From Streptomyces huasconensis (GTDB lineage: Bacteria > Actinomycetota > Actinomycetes > Streptomycetales > Streptomycetaceae), in the NCBI GenBank assembly GCA_004010275.1, contig RBWT01000046.1, positions 1 through 47,188 on the forward strand: DNA of 47,188 bases, read 5' to 3'. Under the pieces are notes generated by a model. That model saw nothing but the letters and a program-made list of their open reading frames with translations. It had not been told where the DNA came from and searched no databases. A program made the position numbers and the translations under genes. Positions 17,861-26,928 of the stretch are shown one piece after another (within the stretch, counting starts at the first letter, position 1; every line of letters begins with the position of its first letter).

Positions 17861-17929
17861 AGAACTATCCCGGGCGCCAAGAACTATCGGGAGGTTTCGA
17901 GAAGTATCGAGAACTATCGAGAGCTATCG
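17861..17929. repeat. Cluster of five AGAACTATCG-type direct repeats
   Basis: AGAACTATCC (17861), AGAACTATCG (17880), AGAAGTATCG (17900), AGAACTATCG (17910) and AGAGCTATCG (17920) recur at 10- to 20-base spacing in the mqnA-kinase gap. The last three are contiguous. Spacing near a helical turn suggests cooperative protein binding upstream of the kinase, but it could be simple repeat slippage. The remainder of 17691-18113 has no visible gene. Confidence 0.5.
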
Positions 17930-17954
17930 TCGGCCCCGGCTATTAGGGCTGCGG

Positions 17955-17974
17955 CGCCGGTGATATCACCGGCG
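17955..17974. promoter_or_regulatory. Perfect 20-base palindrome upstream of the kinase
   Basis: CGCCGGTGATATCACCGGCG is a perfect two-fold palindrome with no loop, typical of a dimeric regulator site. It lies 265 bases upstream of the kinase start and 140 bases past the mqnA stop, beside the direct-repeat cluster. Confidence 0.5.
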
Positions 17975-18113
17975 AACGAATCCAGCCAATGGCCGAAGGA
18001 CGGTCGCCCCGATTCCGGGAAGGCGGCTTCCCGCGCTCGCGGCGCCCCGGCACCGGCCACCCGACCGGCACTGGAGCGGACCGCCGGGCTGCCGAGCCAC
18101 CGGTTTCGCCGGA

Positions 18114-19127
<1,014 letters not shown>

Positions 19128-19130
19128 CTA

Positions 19131-19158
19131 TTGCATTCCCGCGCCTGCGTGCTAAGCT
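19131..19158 (+). promoter_or_regulatory. Probable promoter of the cold-shock gene
   Basis: TTGCAT at 19131-19136 and TAAGCT at 19153-19158, preceded by TG (extended -10), are separated by 16 bases. This places a start near 19165 and a 5' leader of about 140 bases. The pattern fits a main-sigma-factor promoter. Confidence 0.5.
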
Positions 19159-19193
19159 CGCCGCAAGTTGCAGTTTGGTTTCCCTTGCAGTAC

Positions 19194-19235
19194 AGAGCCT
19201 GCGGAGCATGTGACCCCGTAGGCTCTCGTCTTTTT
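19194..19235 (+). ncRNA. Terminator-like hairpin in the cold-shock mRNA leader
   Basis: AGAGCCTGCGG (19194-19204) pairs with CCGTAGGCTCT (19216-19226) over 11 pairs with one G-U pair and an 11-base loop. It is followed by CGTCTTTTT. A stem plus T-run about 70 bases before the start codon resembles an intrinsic terminator, hence a possible attenuator or temperature-responsive leader. Confidence 0.5.
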
Positions 19236-19305
19236 CAGACTTATGCAGTTGTTTTAACAATCGCTGGTTCTGGAGCAGGGCAACCCTTTGGCCCAAGGAG
19301 GGCTT

Positions 19306-19509
19306 ATGGCTACCGGAACCGTGAAGTGGTTCAACGCTGAAAAGGGCTTTGGATTCATCGCCCAGGAAGGCGGCGGCCCGGACGTCTTCGTCCACTACTC
19401 CGCGATCAACGCGAACGGCTTCCGCTCCCTCGAGGAGAACCAGGCCGTCAGCTTCGACGTCACGCAGGGCCCGAAGGGCCCGCAGGCGGAGAACGTCACC
19501 CCGCAGTAA
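19306..19509 (+). CDS. Cold-shock protein (CspA family)
   Basis: A 67-residue single cold-shock domain: [20 protein letters not shown] (RNP1 KGFGFI), DVFVHYSAI (RNP2 VFVHY), then the [24 protein letters not shown] end. Family members bind single-stranded RNA/DNA and act as RNA chaperones. ATG at 19306 has AAGGAGG 7 bases upstream; an earlier in-frame start at 19288 is not supported. A long leader with a terminator-like hairpin precedes it and two strong hairpins follow. From memory, a csp gene lies next to mqnA in S. coelicolor too. Confidence 0.95.
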   Translation: MATGTVKWFNAEKGFGFIAQEGGGPDVFVHYSAINANGFRSLEENQAVSFDVTQGPKGPQAENVTPQ

Positions 19510-19513
19510 TCGG

Positions 19514-19535
19514 ACGCCTCACGTGAGTGAGGCGT
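19514..19535 (+). terminator. Terminator of the cold-shock gene
   Basis: A perfect 9-base stem (ACGCCTCAC / GTGAGGCGT) with a GTGA tetraloop starts four bases after the stop codon. Confidence 0.7.
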
Positions 19536-19578
19536 GTGATGCTCCGGTGACTTGATCCGGACATGGATGCAGTACCCA

Positions 19579-19621
19579 AGGAGCCCTGCTCCTCCGTGCG
19601 AGCGGAGGAAGCGGGGCTCCT
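19579..19621. terminator. Bidirectional terminator between convergent genes
   Basis: AGGAGCCC...CCTCCG pairs with CGGAGG...GGGGCTCCT around the loop TGCGAG, with a small internal mismatch, and is followed by CCTTTT on the plus strand. It lies between the cold-shock gene and the oppositely oriented XRE-cupin gene. Confidence 0.75.
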
Positions 19622-19636
19622 GCCTTTTGCCCGCCG

Positions 19637-20200
19637 TCAGACGTGCTGCATGATCATCACGAACGTCGTGCCGGGCTCCAGCGCCCGGTAGAGGTGCGGC
19701 ACATCGCCCCGGTACGACATGTAGTCCCCGGGGGCCAGCTCCACCGTCTCGTCGCGCGGACCCGCGAGCAGCCGGCCCGTGCTGATGACGAGGTGCTCCA
19801 CCGAGCCCGGAATGTGCGGGTCGGACTCGCGCGCCGCCCCCGGTTCCATCGCCCCGTGGTAGATGTCGCGCCGCACGCCGGCCGGGCCCGCCGAGAACAG
19901 CGTGCCCACGTACGGCGCGTCCTCGGCCCGCATGGACGGTCCCTCGCCCGCGCGGATCACGGTCACCGCCGGGGCGGGCGACTCCACGAGCACGCTGAAC
20001 GGCACGCCGAGCGCCACGGCCAGCGCCCAGAGCGTCTCGATGCCGGGGTTGCCGGTGGCCGCCTCCAGCTGGGAGAGCGTGGACTTCGCGATCCCGGCGC
20101 GCTTGGCCAGCTCGGAGAGGGAGATCCCCGCCTTCGCGCGCTCGCGGCGCAGGGCGGCGGCGACCCACTCGCGCGGCAGGCGCGACCCTTCGGTCGTCAC
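19637..20200 (-). CDS. XRE-cupin transcriptional regulator
   Basis: GTG at 20200 (VTTEGSRLPREWVAAALRR, with AGGAG upstream) is chosen; the extension to 20266 reads through repeated CGTTCG sites that look like promoter DNA. Residues ~12-70 form an XRE helix-turn-helix (GISLSELAKRAGIAKSTLSQLEAATGNPGIETLWALAVAL). Residues ~115-185 form a small cupin (GSVEHLVISTGRLLAG, VELAPGDYMSYRGDVPHLYRAL) that probably senses a small ligand. It is divergent from azlC, so branched-chain or another amino acid exporter control is likely. The multiple CGTTCG half-sites in the gap are its likely operator. Confidence 0.88.
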   Translation of the reverse strand: MTTEGSRLPREWVAAALRRERAKAGISLSELAKRAGIAKSTLSQLEAATGNPGIETLWALAVALGVPFSVLVESPAPAVTVIRAGEGPSMRAEDAPYVGTLFSAGPAGVRRDIYHGAMEPGAARESDPHIPGSVEHLVISTGRLLAGPRDETVELAPGDYMSYRGDVPHLYRALEPGTTFVMIMQHV

Positions 20201-20228
20201 GTCATCGGCTCCTGTCTCTCCCGGCCCG

Positions 20229-20306
20229 GTCGTTCGGTTCCGCGGTCGTTCGTTCGGCCCCACCATCGTTCGTTACAGCGGACCGATCGTTCGCCTTGAC
20301 GAACGA
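20229..20306. promoter_or_regulatory. Cluster of CGTTCG sites between XRE regulator and azlC
   Basis: CGTTCG-type half-sites recur near 20230, 20247, 20251 and 20267. A perfect inverted repeat TCGTTCG-CCTTGA-CGAACGA spans 20287-20306. The cluster fills the divergent promoter region and is a probable operator of the adjacent XRE protein. Confidence 0.6.
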
Positions 20307-20332
20307 CCTCCGCCCCCTCCATCCTACGACGC

Positions 20333-21121
20333 ATGCGTTCGTCACACCGAACAGATCAATCGCCAGACCGAACGGGCGATGGCTCGGGAGCCGCTGCCGC
20401 CGGTCTCGTCCGCCTCTCCGACCTTCCGCCAGGCGTCCTGCGCGACATCGCCCTCGTCTGGCTCGCCGACGCCGTCGTCGGCGTCTCCTTCGGCGCGATC
20501 GCCGTCGGGGGCGGCCTCCCGCTGTGGGTCCCGGTCCTCATGTCGCTGCTCGTGTACGCGGGCTCCGCCCAGTTCAGCGCGGTCGGCCTGCTCACCGCGG
20601 GCGGCGGACCCGTGGCCGCGGCGGCGACCGGGCTGCTGCTCAACTCCCGGACGGCGGCGTTCAGTCTGGCCCTCGCCGAGGACCTCGGCCGCTCCTGGGC
20701 GGCGCGGCTGATCGGCGCGCACCTCATCACCGACGAGACGGCCGCCTTCGTCCTCGCCCAGCGGGGCCGCCGGCAGCGCAAGGCCGCCTTCTGGATATCC
20801 GGCATCGGCCTCTTCGTCGCCTGGAACGTCAGCGTCCTCGCGGGCGCCCTCGCCGGGACCGCGCTCGGCGACACGGACCGCTTCGGGCTCGACGCCGCGT
20901 TCCCCGCCGTACTGCTCGCCCTGGTGCAGCCCGCGCTGCGCGGCGACAGCGCGGCCCGGCGCGCCTCGGCCGGCGGCGCCGTGATCGCCGTGGCGGCGGC
21001 CCCGCTGCTGCCCGCCGGGGTGCCGGTGCTGCTCGCCCTGCTCGGTCTCCTCGCGGCGCGGCGCGGGCCCCGCCGTCGCCGCACGACCAACCGCACGCCC
21101 ACCCCCGGGAGCACCTCGTGA
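20333..21121 (+). CDS. azlC: AzlC-family amino acid exporter, large subunit
   Basis: The 262-residue membrane protein has the AzlC core: LRDIALVWLADAVVGVSFGAIAVGGGLP, LLVYAGSAQFSAVGLL and LLLNSRTAAFSLALAEDLG. Several hydrophobic segments follow and the end is Arg/Thr-rich. AzlC with AzlD (BrnFE type) exports branched-chain and related amino acids. ATG at 20333 gives ~35 extra polar residues before the family start, so the true start may be later. The stop overlaps the azlD GTG (GTGA), showing translational coupling. Confidence 0.88.
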   Translation: MRSSHRTDQSPDRTGDGSGAAAAGLVRLSDLPPGVLRDIALVWLADAVVGVSFGAIAVGGGLPLWVPVLMSLLVYAGSAQFSAVGLLTAGGGPVAAAATGLLLNSRTAAFSLALAEDLGRSWAARLIGAHLITDETAAFVLAQRGRRQRKAAFWISGIGLFVAWNVSVLAGALAGTALGDTDRFGLDAAFPAVLLALVQPALRGDSAARRASAGGAVIAVAAAPLLPAGVPVLLALLGLLAARRGPRRRRTTNRTPTPGSTS

Positions 21122-21430
21122 ACGCCACGCTCGCCTGTGTCCTCGTCCTCGCGGCGGGGACGTACGCCTTCCGGCTGGCCGGTCCCGTGCTGCACGGCCG
21201 CGTGGAACTGCCCGCGCGAATCCAGGAGTTGCTGACCGTCGGCCACGGTCCTGCTCGTCGCGCTGCTCGCCACGGGGGCGCTCACGCAGGGCCAGGAGTT
21301 CGCGGGCTGGGCACGGCCCGCCGGTGTCGTGGTCGGCGGCCTCCTCGCGTGGCGCCGGGCGCCCTTCGCGGTGGTCGTGGTGGGCGCGGCGGCGGCGACG
21401 GGCCTGCTGCGGCTGGCCGGGGTGGCCTAG
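21118..21430 (+). CDS. azlD: AzlD-family amino acid exporter, small subunit, frameshifted
   Basis: GTG at 21118 overlaps the azlC stop. The start is VNATLACVLVLAAGTYAFRLAGPVLHGRVELPARIQELLT, the normal AzlD opening. At about 21243 the frame changes. TVLLVALLATGALTQ...FAGWARPAGVVVGGLLAWRRAPFAVVVVGAAAATGLLRLAGVA continues in another frame to a TAG at 21428-21430. One surplus base (or two missing) in GACCGTCGGCCACGGTC explains it. The complete protein would be ~103 residues with three to four membrane segments. Its stop overlaps, tail to tail, the stop of the acyl-CoA ligase. Confidence 0.8.
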
Positions 21431-23225
21431 CCCGAAGCCCGCGGTACGGCGTCGGCGCCCGCGCCGCCGTACAACCCCTCCACCACCTCCGCGTACCGCT
21501 CCGTCACCGCCCGTCTGCGCACCTTCAGGCTCGGCGTGAGCAAGCCGTCCTCCACCGTGAAGTCCTCGTCGAGGAGGCGAACGCGCGCAGCCGGGCCGGG
21601 CGCGAGACCGTGGCGTTGGCGGTGTCGACGGCCTCCTGCACGAGGGCGCGGACCCGGGGGTCGCGGGAGAGCGGCTCGGTCAGGGTCACGCCCTCGCGCG
21701 CGGCCCAGCCGGTGACCTCCTCCGTGTCCAGCGTGATCAGCACCACCGGATGCGGGCGGCGGTCGCCGACCATCACCGCACGGGAGACGAACCGCGAGTT
21801 CTGCACGGCGAGTTCGCTCAGCGACGGCGTGAGGTTCTTGCCCGCCGAGGTGATGATGAGGTCCTTCTTGCGGCCGGTGATGGTGAGGTAGCCGTCCGCG
21901 TCCAGCGACCCCAGGTCGCCGGTGTGCAGCCAGCCGTCGTCGTCCAGGGCGGCGCGCGTGGCCTCGGGGTCGTTGTGGTAGCCGGGGAAGACCATGGGGC
22001 CGCGGGCCAGGACCTCGCCGTCCTCGGCGATGCGGATCTCGGCGCCGTCCACGGGCCGGCCGACGGTTCCGTACCGCACGGCTCCCGGCACGTTGAGGGT
22101 GAGGGCCCCGGCCGACTCGGTCATGCCGTACCCCTCGAAGACGGGGACGCCGCAGGCCCGCAGGAAGTCGACGGTGTCCGGCGCGATGGGCGCGCCGCCG
22201 GTCAGCGCCCGCCTGACCCGGCCGCCGAGCGCCTGCCGGACCAGGCTGTAGAGGGCCTTGTCGGCTTCCTCGTACGCGTCCCGCAGCTCGGGCGGCAAGG
22301 TGCCCTCGGCGGCCAGGACCCCGATGCGGATGGCCTCCTCGAACCGTTCGCGCCCGCCCTGGCGCGCCTCGGCGAGGGACAGCACGACCGAGCGCACCTT
22401 CTCGAAGAGGCGGGGCACGGACGGCAGATGGGTGGGCCGCGCCTCGGCGAGTTCGGCCACGACGTCCTCGACGCGCCCGCCGAAGAAGGTCAGCTCGCCG
22501 CCTTGGAGGAGCGTCGTGAACTCGATGAGCTGGGCGAGGAGGTGGGCGAGCGGGAGATAGAGGTACGTGGAGTCGCCGGGGCCGCCGTCGACGACCGGCA
22601 CGGTGGCGCGCTGCACGGCGAGCAGGTTGCCGTGCGTGAGCACGCAGCCCTTGGGGAGACCGGTGGTGCCGGAGGTGTAGATGATGGTGGCCGGGTCCGC
22701 GGCCGACCGCTCCCGGGTGCGCTCCGACAGGGCTGCGGCCGGGGCGAGTTCATGGCCCGGTTCCATCAGCGGCACCACCCGTCGCACGCCGGGCAGCCGC
22801 CCCTGCCCCCGCAGCCGTTCGACCTTCGCCGTCTGCGCCTCGTCCTCGCAGAGCACCACCACCGCGCCCGAGTCGTCCAGGACCCACGCGGCCTCGTCGT
22901 CACCGGCCGTCGGATAGACCGGCACGACGACGGCGCCCGCCGCGAACGCGCCGAAGTGGGCGCACGTCCACTCCGGGCGGGTCTCCGAGAGGATCGCCAC
23001 GCGGTCGCCGGGGCCGACGCCGAGCGCGATCAGGGCGCGGCCCACGCGGTGCGCGGCGTCCCGCAGACCGGTGTAGGAGAGCGTGGTCCACTCCCCCTCG
23101 CGCCGGTACCGCAGGGCGGGCAGCGTGCCGTACCGTTCGGCCGCCCACTCCGCCACCAGCGCCAGCGTCGGCGGCAGTTCGGACGGCGTCACGGGGTTGT
23201 GCGGGTGGTTCCGAGTCCGCTCCAT
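21427..23225 (-). CDS. Long-chain fatty-acid-CoA ligase (AMP-binding), frameshifted near its end
   Basis: Activates a fatty acid as acyl-AMP and then acyl-CoA. Motifs are IIYTSGTTGLPKG (~183-193), YLPLAHLLAQ, GGAPIAPD, EGYGMTESAG, GWLHTGDLG and GRKKDLIITSAGKNLTP. The ATG at 23225 follows a clear divergent intergenic region. Near 21580 the frame goes off; one inserted base restores LLDEDFTVEDGLLTPSLKVRRRAVTERYAEVVEGLY and a stop at 21427, the normal C-terminal Lys-containing region. The total is ~600 residues. A divergent AraC regulator lies 99 bases away, so fatty-acid- or lipid-responsive control is plausible. Confidence 0.88.
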
Positions 23226-23324
23226 GCGTACGACGCTAGGGAGCGCGGCCCGCGCGCGGGATGACCCGAAACGTCAGCGGCGCTGGCCTGGGCGCTCAGC
23301 GCGGCGGGCGCTACCGTCGTGTAC

Positions 23325-24394
23325 ATGGCCAGGCGGACGATCACCGTGCACCATGTGCGGGCCGTGCTGCGCGGCGCCGAACGGCACGGCCTGGACACCG
23401 TGCCGCTGCTGCGGGAGGCGCAGATCCCGCCGCTGCTCCTCGGCGACGACCGGGCCCGGGTGACGGCCCCGCAGTTCGCGCGGCTCTTCCGGGAGCTGTA
23501 CCGCGCCACGCAGGACGAGTTCCTCGGCCTCGGCTCCGCCGTCAGCAGGCCCGGCACCTTCGCGATGATGTGCCACGCCTCGCTGGGCTGCCCCGACCTC
23601 GGGGCGGCGGTGCGGCGCGGCGTCACCTTCTACGGACTGTTCCCCGGCGGCCCCGACCTGATCCTGGAACGCCGGGGCGCTGAAGCGGTGTTCGGTGTCC
23701 GCAGCGACCACGAAGAGGACTACTTCCTCGCCGAGTGCCTGGTCATCATCTGGCACCGCCTGTGCAGCTGGCTGGTCGGCCGCCGCATCCCGCTGCGCTG
23801 GGCGGAGTTCCGGCATCCGCCGCCCCCGCACCAGGACGAGTACGAGGTGCTGTTCGGCTGCCCCGTGCGGTTCGGGGCGGAGCGCACCGGCGCCGGGTTC
23901 CCCGCGCATTGGCTGGACGCGCCGCTGGTCAGGGACGAGGCGGCGCTCGACGAGATGCTGCGCCGCGCGCCCTTCGAGCTGCTCAGCCGCCGCGAGTACG
24001 GCACGACGGTCGCCGAACAGGTGGGCCGTGCCCTCGCGCGGTCCCTGCGTTCCTCGCCCAACCTGCCCTCGCTCGGCGAGATCGCGGCGCGGCTCGCGTC
24101 AGCCCGGCGACGCTGCGCCGCCGCCTCGCCGAGGAGGCCACGTCGTACCAGCGGCTGAAGGACGCGGTGCGGCGGGACGCGGCGATCGCGGGCCTCGCGG
24201 AGGGCGGCGAGCCGATCGCGGAACTGGCGGCGCGGCTCGGCTTCTCCGAGGACACGGCCTTCCACCGGGCGTTCCGCCGCTGGACGGGGACGACGCCGGG
24301 GGCGTACCGCGGGACGACGCGGGGCGCGTACCGCGGCGGAACCGCTCCTGCGAGCCGGGGCGCGGCGCCTGTGAGCCGGGGTCAACGAAGCTGA
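23325..24394 (+). CDS. AraC-family regulator with N-terminal Arabinose_bd-type domain, frameshifted
   Basis: ATG at 23325 (GTG 23319 also possible). Residues 1-~250 match the ligand-binding region of OruR/GliR-type AraC proteins (VRAVLRGAERHGLDTVPLLREAQI, FLGLGSAVSRPGTFAMMCHA, IPLRWAEFRHPPPPHQDEYEVLFGCPVRF). The frame breaks in the DNA-binding domain near 24100: LPSLGEIAARL continues in another frame as VSPATLRRRLAEEATSYQRLKD...IAELAARLGFSEDTAFHRAFRRWTGTTPGAYR, the second helix-turn-helix. One missing base explains it. The tail has GAYRG/T repeats. It is divergent from the acyl-CoA ligase and probably regulates it. Confidence 0.85.
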
Positions 24395-24490
24395 GCGTCC
24401 CGGTCAGCCCTCTCCTTGCTCACCGGTCACTACCGTCGTACGCCCAAGACCCCCAAATCCCCCGTCTCCGCGTACCGTTGGGAGAGCCGC

Positions 24491-25651
24491 ATGCACATAC
24501 GCACCAGCTGCCGGGCGTGGGCCGTGGTGGCCGCGCTCGGTCTGTCGGCCGTCGTCCCGCTCGGCACCGCCCACGCCGAGGAGCGCGCCCCGGCCGCTCC
24601 CGGCGACATCGTGCGCTCCGAGCCGAGCGCCTTCCACCCCCTGCCCGGGCAGCCGACCAACACCAGGGCCTGGAAGGTCCACTACCGCTCGACCACGGCC
24701 ACGGGCGCACCCACCACCGTGTCCGGCACGGTCATCGTCCCGCAGGACGGCAGGCAGGGCCCGCGCCCCCTGATCACGTACGCGGTGGGGACGGTCGGCG
24801 TCGGCGACCACTGCGCGCCCAGCGCCAACTTCCCGAAGGGGACCGCCCTCGAGGCCAACCTCATCCAGCAGCTCACTCTGCGCGGCTGGGCGGTGGCCGT
24901 CACGGATTACGAGGGTCTCGGCACCCCCGGCGACCACACCTACACGGTGGGCCGCTCGGCCGGTCAGGCGATGCTGGACGCGGCCCGCGCCGCGATCCGC
25001 CTCCCGGAGGCGGGCCTCGGCGAGGACACCCCGGTCGGCATCATGGGCTACTCGCAGGGCGGCCAGGCCTCCTCGTGGGCGGCCGAGCTGCACGGTTCGT
25101 ACGCCCCCGAACTCGACGTCAAGGGCACGGCGACCGGCGGTGTCCCCGGTGACCTGATGGAGGTGGCGGAGTTCAACGACGGTTCGTACGGCTCGGGCCT
25201 GATCTTCATGGCGGCGATCGGCCAGAACGCGGCCTTCCCCGAGCTGCGGCTCGACTCCTACCTGAACCCGGCCGGCAAGGCGCTCCTCGGCGCCATGCGG
25301 AACAGCTGCGTGGCGGACGGCGCGGTGCTCGGCGCCTTCAAGACGATCGACTCGATGACCACGAAGAACCCGCTCGACGAGCCCGACTGGCGGCAGCGGC
25401 TGCGGGAGTCACGGGTCGGCACGCACAAGCCGGCCGCGCCCGTCTACCTCTACCACGCGCTCGCCGACGAGCTGATCCCGTACGGCGTGGGCAAGCAGGT
25501 CCGCAAGGACTGGTGCGCGCGGGGCGCGGACGTGGAGTGGCACACGATTCCACTCGGCGAGCATGTCAGCGGCGTCATCACGCAGTCGCCGCTGGCGACA
25601 CGGTGGCTGGCGGACCGCTTCGAGGGAAAGCCGTCACGAGCCAACTGCTAG
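24491..25651 (+). CDS. Secreted lipase (LIP family, alpha/beta hydrolase)
   Basis: ATG at 24491 starts a Sec signal peptide (MHIRTSCRAWAVVAALGLSAVVPLGTAHA, cleavage near residue 29) on a 386-residue protein. The family signature is visible: WKVHYRSTTATGAPTTVSGTVIVP, TYAVGTVGVGDHCAPS, WAVAVTDYEGLGTPGDHTY. The nucleophile is Ser188 in GYSQGG. ADELIP supplies the likely catalytic Asp and GEHVSG the His. Such enzymes hydrolyse triacylglycerols or related esters outside the cell. A hairpin follows the gene. It shares direction with the AraC gene but is 96 bases away and probably has its own promoter. Confidence 0.9.
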   Translation: MHIRTSCRAWAVVAALGLSAVVPLGTAHAEERAPAAPGDIVRSEPSAFHPLPGQPTNTRAWKVHYRSTTATGAPTTVSGTVIVPQDGRQGPRPLITYAVGTVGVGDHCAPSANFPKGTALEANLIQQLTLRGWAVAVTDYEGLGTPGDHTYTVGRSAGQAMLDAARAAIRLPEAGLGEDTPVGIMGYSQGGQASSWAAELHGSYAPELDVKGTATGGVPGDLMEVAEFNDGSYGSGLIFMAAIGQNAAFPELRLDSYLNPAGKALLGAMRNSCVADGAVLGAFKTIDSMTTKNPLDEPDWRQRLRESRVGTHKPAAPVYLYHALADELIPYGVGKQVRKDWCARGADVEWHTIPLGEHVSGVITQSPLATRWLADRFEGKPSRANC

Positions 25652-25667
25652 CCGACACAATTGAGTT

Positions 25668-25698
25668 GGGGCGGCCCTCCAACCCCGGGGGCCGCCCC
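25668..25698 (+). terminator. Terminator of the lipase gene
   Basis: GGGGCGGCCC and GGGCCGCCCC form a perfect 10-base stem with an 11-base loop, starting 16 bases after the stop. Confidence 0.65.
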
Positions 25699-25799
25699 GC
25701 ACCCACACCGAAAAAGCAGTGGGCGGCTCCGCCCCGCCCCTCGTAGGATCGGGAGGTTCGTCCGCAGGACTACGAGAACCCGGGGGGGGAATTCTCATC

Positions 25800-25904
25800 G
25801 TGCTCCTGGCACCCACCGCACTGACCCTGGCCCTGCCGCTCCTGTTCCTCCTGGCGATGAAGGCGTCCGACGGGGGCCGCCCGGCGGAGGACTCCGCCCG
25901 GTGA
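25800..25904 (+). CDS. 34-residue single-pass membrane peptide coupled to the sulfite-oxidase-like gene
   Basis: GTG at 25800 encodes VLLAPTALTLALPLLFLLAMKASDGGRPAEDSAR: one hydrophobic helix then a polar tail. GGGGGGGA lies about 10 bases upstream. Its TGA overlaps the next start (GTGA), the usual sign of translational coupling. The layout suggests a small membrane partner or anchor for the following molybdoenzyme, which has no signal peptide of its own. No known family was recognised. A fortuitous frame remains possible. Confidence 0.5.
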   Translation: MLLAPTALTLALPLLFLLAMKASDGGRPAEDSAR

Positions 25905-26875
25905 CCGCGCCGCCGACACCCCCGCCCGAGGACCCCTCGCACGCCGACCCCGCACCCGGCCCCGACTTCGTCACGCCGGTCGACCACGTCTTCGTACGCA
26001 AGCACCTGGGCATCCCGCAGATCGACGCCGACGCCTGGACGCTGAGCGTCGAAGGCCTGGTCGGACGGCCCCTGCGCCTCGACCTGCCCGCCGTCCTGGC
26101 ACTGCCCGCCCGGCAGCTGATGGCCGTCCACGAGTGCTTCGGCAGCCCGCTGCGCCCCGACGTGCCGACGCGCGCGGTGGCGAACATCGAGTGGACGGGC
26201 CTTCCTCTCGCCGCGCTCCTGGACCGCGCGGTCCCGCTGCCCGCCGCCCGGCACGTGGTCTTCGAAGGCGCGGACACCGGCTCCTTCGACGGGGTGGACG
26301 GCCTGTCGTACGTCAAGGACCTCCCGCTGGAGACCGCGCACCGACAGGTGTTCCTGGCCCACCGCATGAACGGCGAGCCTCTGCGCGCCCGGCACGGCTT
26401 CCCGCTGCGCGCCGTGGTGCCCCGCATGTTCGGCACGAACTCCGTGAAGTGGCTGACGCGGATCGTCCTGACGGCCGAGCGCCCGGAGCACATGTTCACG
26501 ACGACCTTCTACACCCGGAAGCCGCCCGGCACCGACACGCCGCAGCCGGTGCGCGAGGTCGACGTCAACAGCAAGCTGCTGACACCGGCGCCGGGCGCGC
26601 GCCTGCCGCACCCGTCGGTGGGTTTCCGGGGCCGCGCCTGGAGCACCACGGAGGTCGTGCGCGTCGACCTCTCCGTGGACGGCGGCCCCTGGGAGCCCGC
26701 CACCCTGGACGCCCTGGGCGCCGACCCGACCTGGCAGGGCTTCTCCCTGCGCCGCACGCTGACGCCGGGCCCGCACACGGTCCGCTCCCGGGCCCGGGAC
26801 GCGGCGGGGCGCGTGCAGCCGCCGCCGGGGGCGCGGAACTCCGTCCATGAGGTGGCGTTCACGGTCACGGGGTAG
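25901..26875 (+). CDS. Sulfite-oxidase-like molybdopterin oxidoreductase
   Basis: GTG at 25901 overlaps the upstream peptide stop. The 324-residue protein has the molybdopterin-binding fold of SorA/YedY relatives: DHVFVRKHLGIPQIDADAWTLSVEGLVGRPLRL, the Mo-ligand Cys79 in HECFGSP, WTGLPLAALLDRA, GFPLRAVVP...GTNSVKWLTRI. A C-terminal Ig-like dimerisation domain follows (VRVDLSVDGGPWEPATLD..., WQGFSLRRTLTPGPHTVRSRARDAAGR). The HECFGSP motif differs from the usual ECSGN. No twin-arginine signal is visible, so it is either cytoplasmic or held by the membrane peptide. The substrate is unknown; sulfite is not assured. Confidence 0.85.
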   Translation: MTAPPTPPPEDPSHADPAPGPDFVTPVDHVFVRKHLGIPQIDADAWTLSVEGLVGRPLRLDLPAVLALPARQLMAVHECFGSPLRPDVPTRAVANIEWTGLPLAALLDRAVPLPAARHVVFEGADTGSFDGVDGLSYVKDLPLETAHRQVFLAHRMNGEPLRARHGFPLRAVVPRMFGTNSVKWLTRIVLTAERPEHMFTTTFYTRKPPGTDTPQPVREVDVNSKLLTPAPGARLPHPSVGFRGRAWSTTEVVRVDLSVDGGPWEPATLDALGADPTWQGFSLRRTLTPGPHTVRSRARDAAGRVQPPPGARNSVHEVAFTVTG

Positions 26876-26928
26876 TGGGGCGGAGGGCCTGGGGTATGGG
26901 GTCGGGCTTGCCGCGGTAGGCCTTCAGC

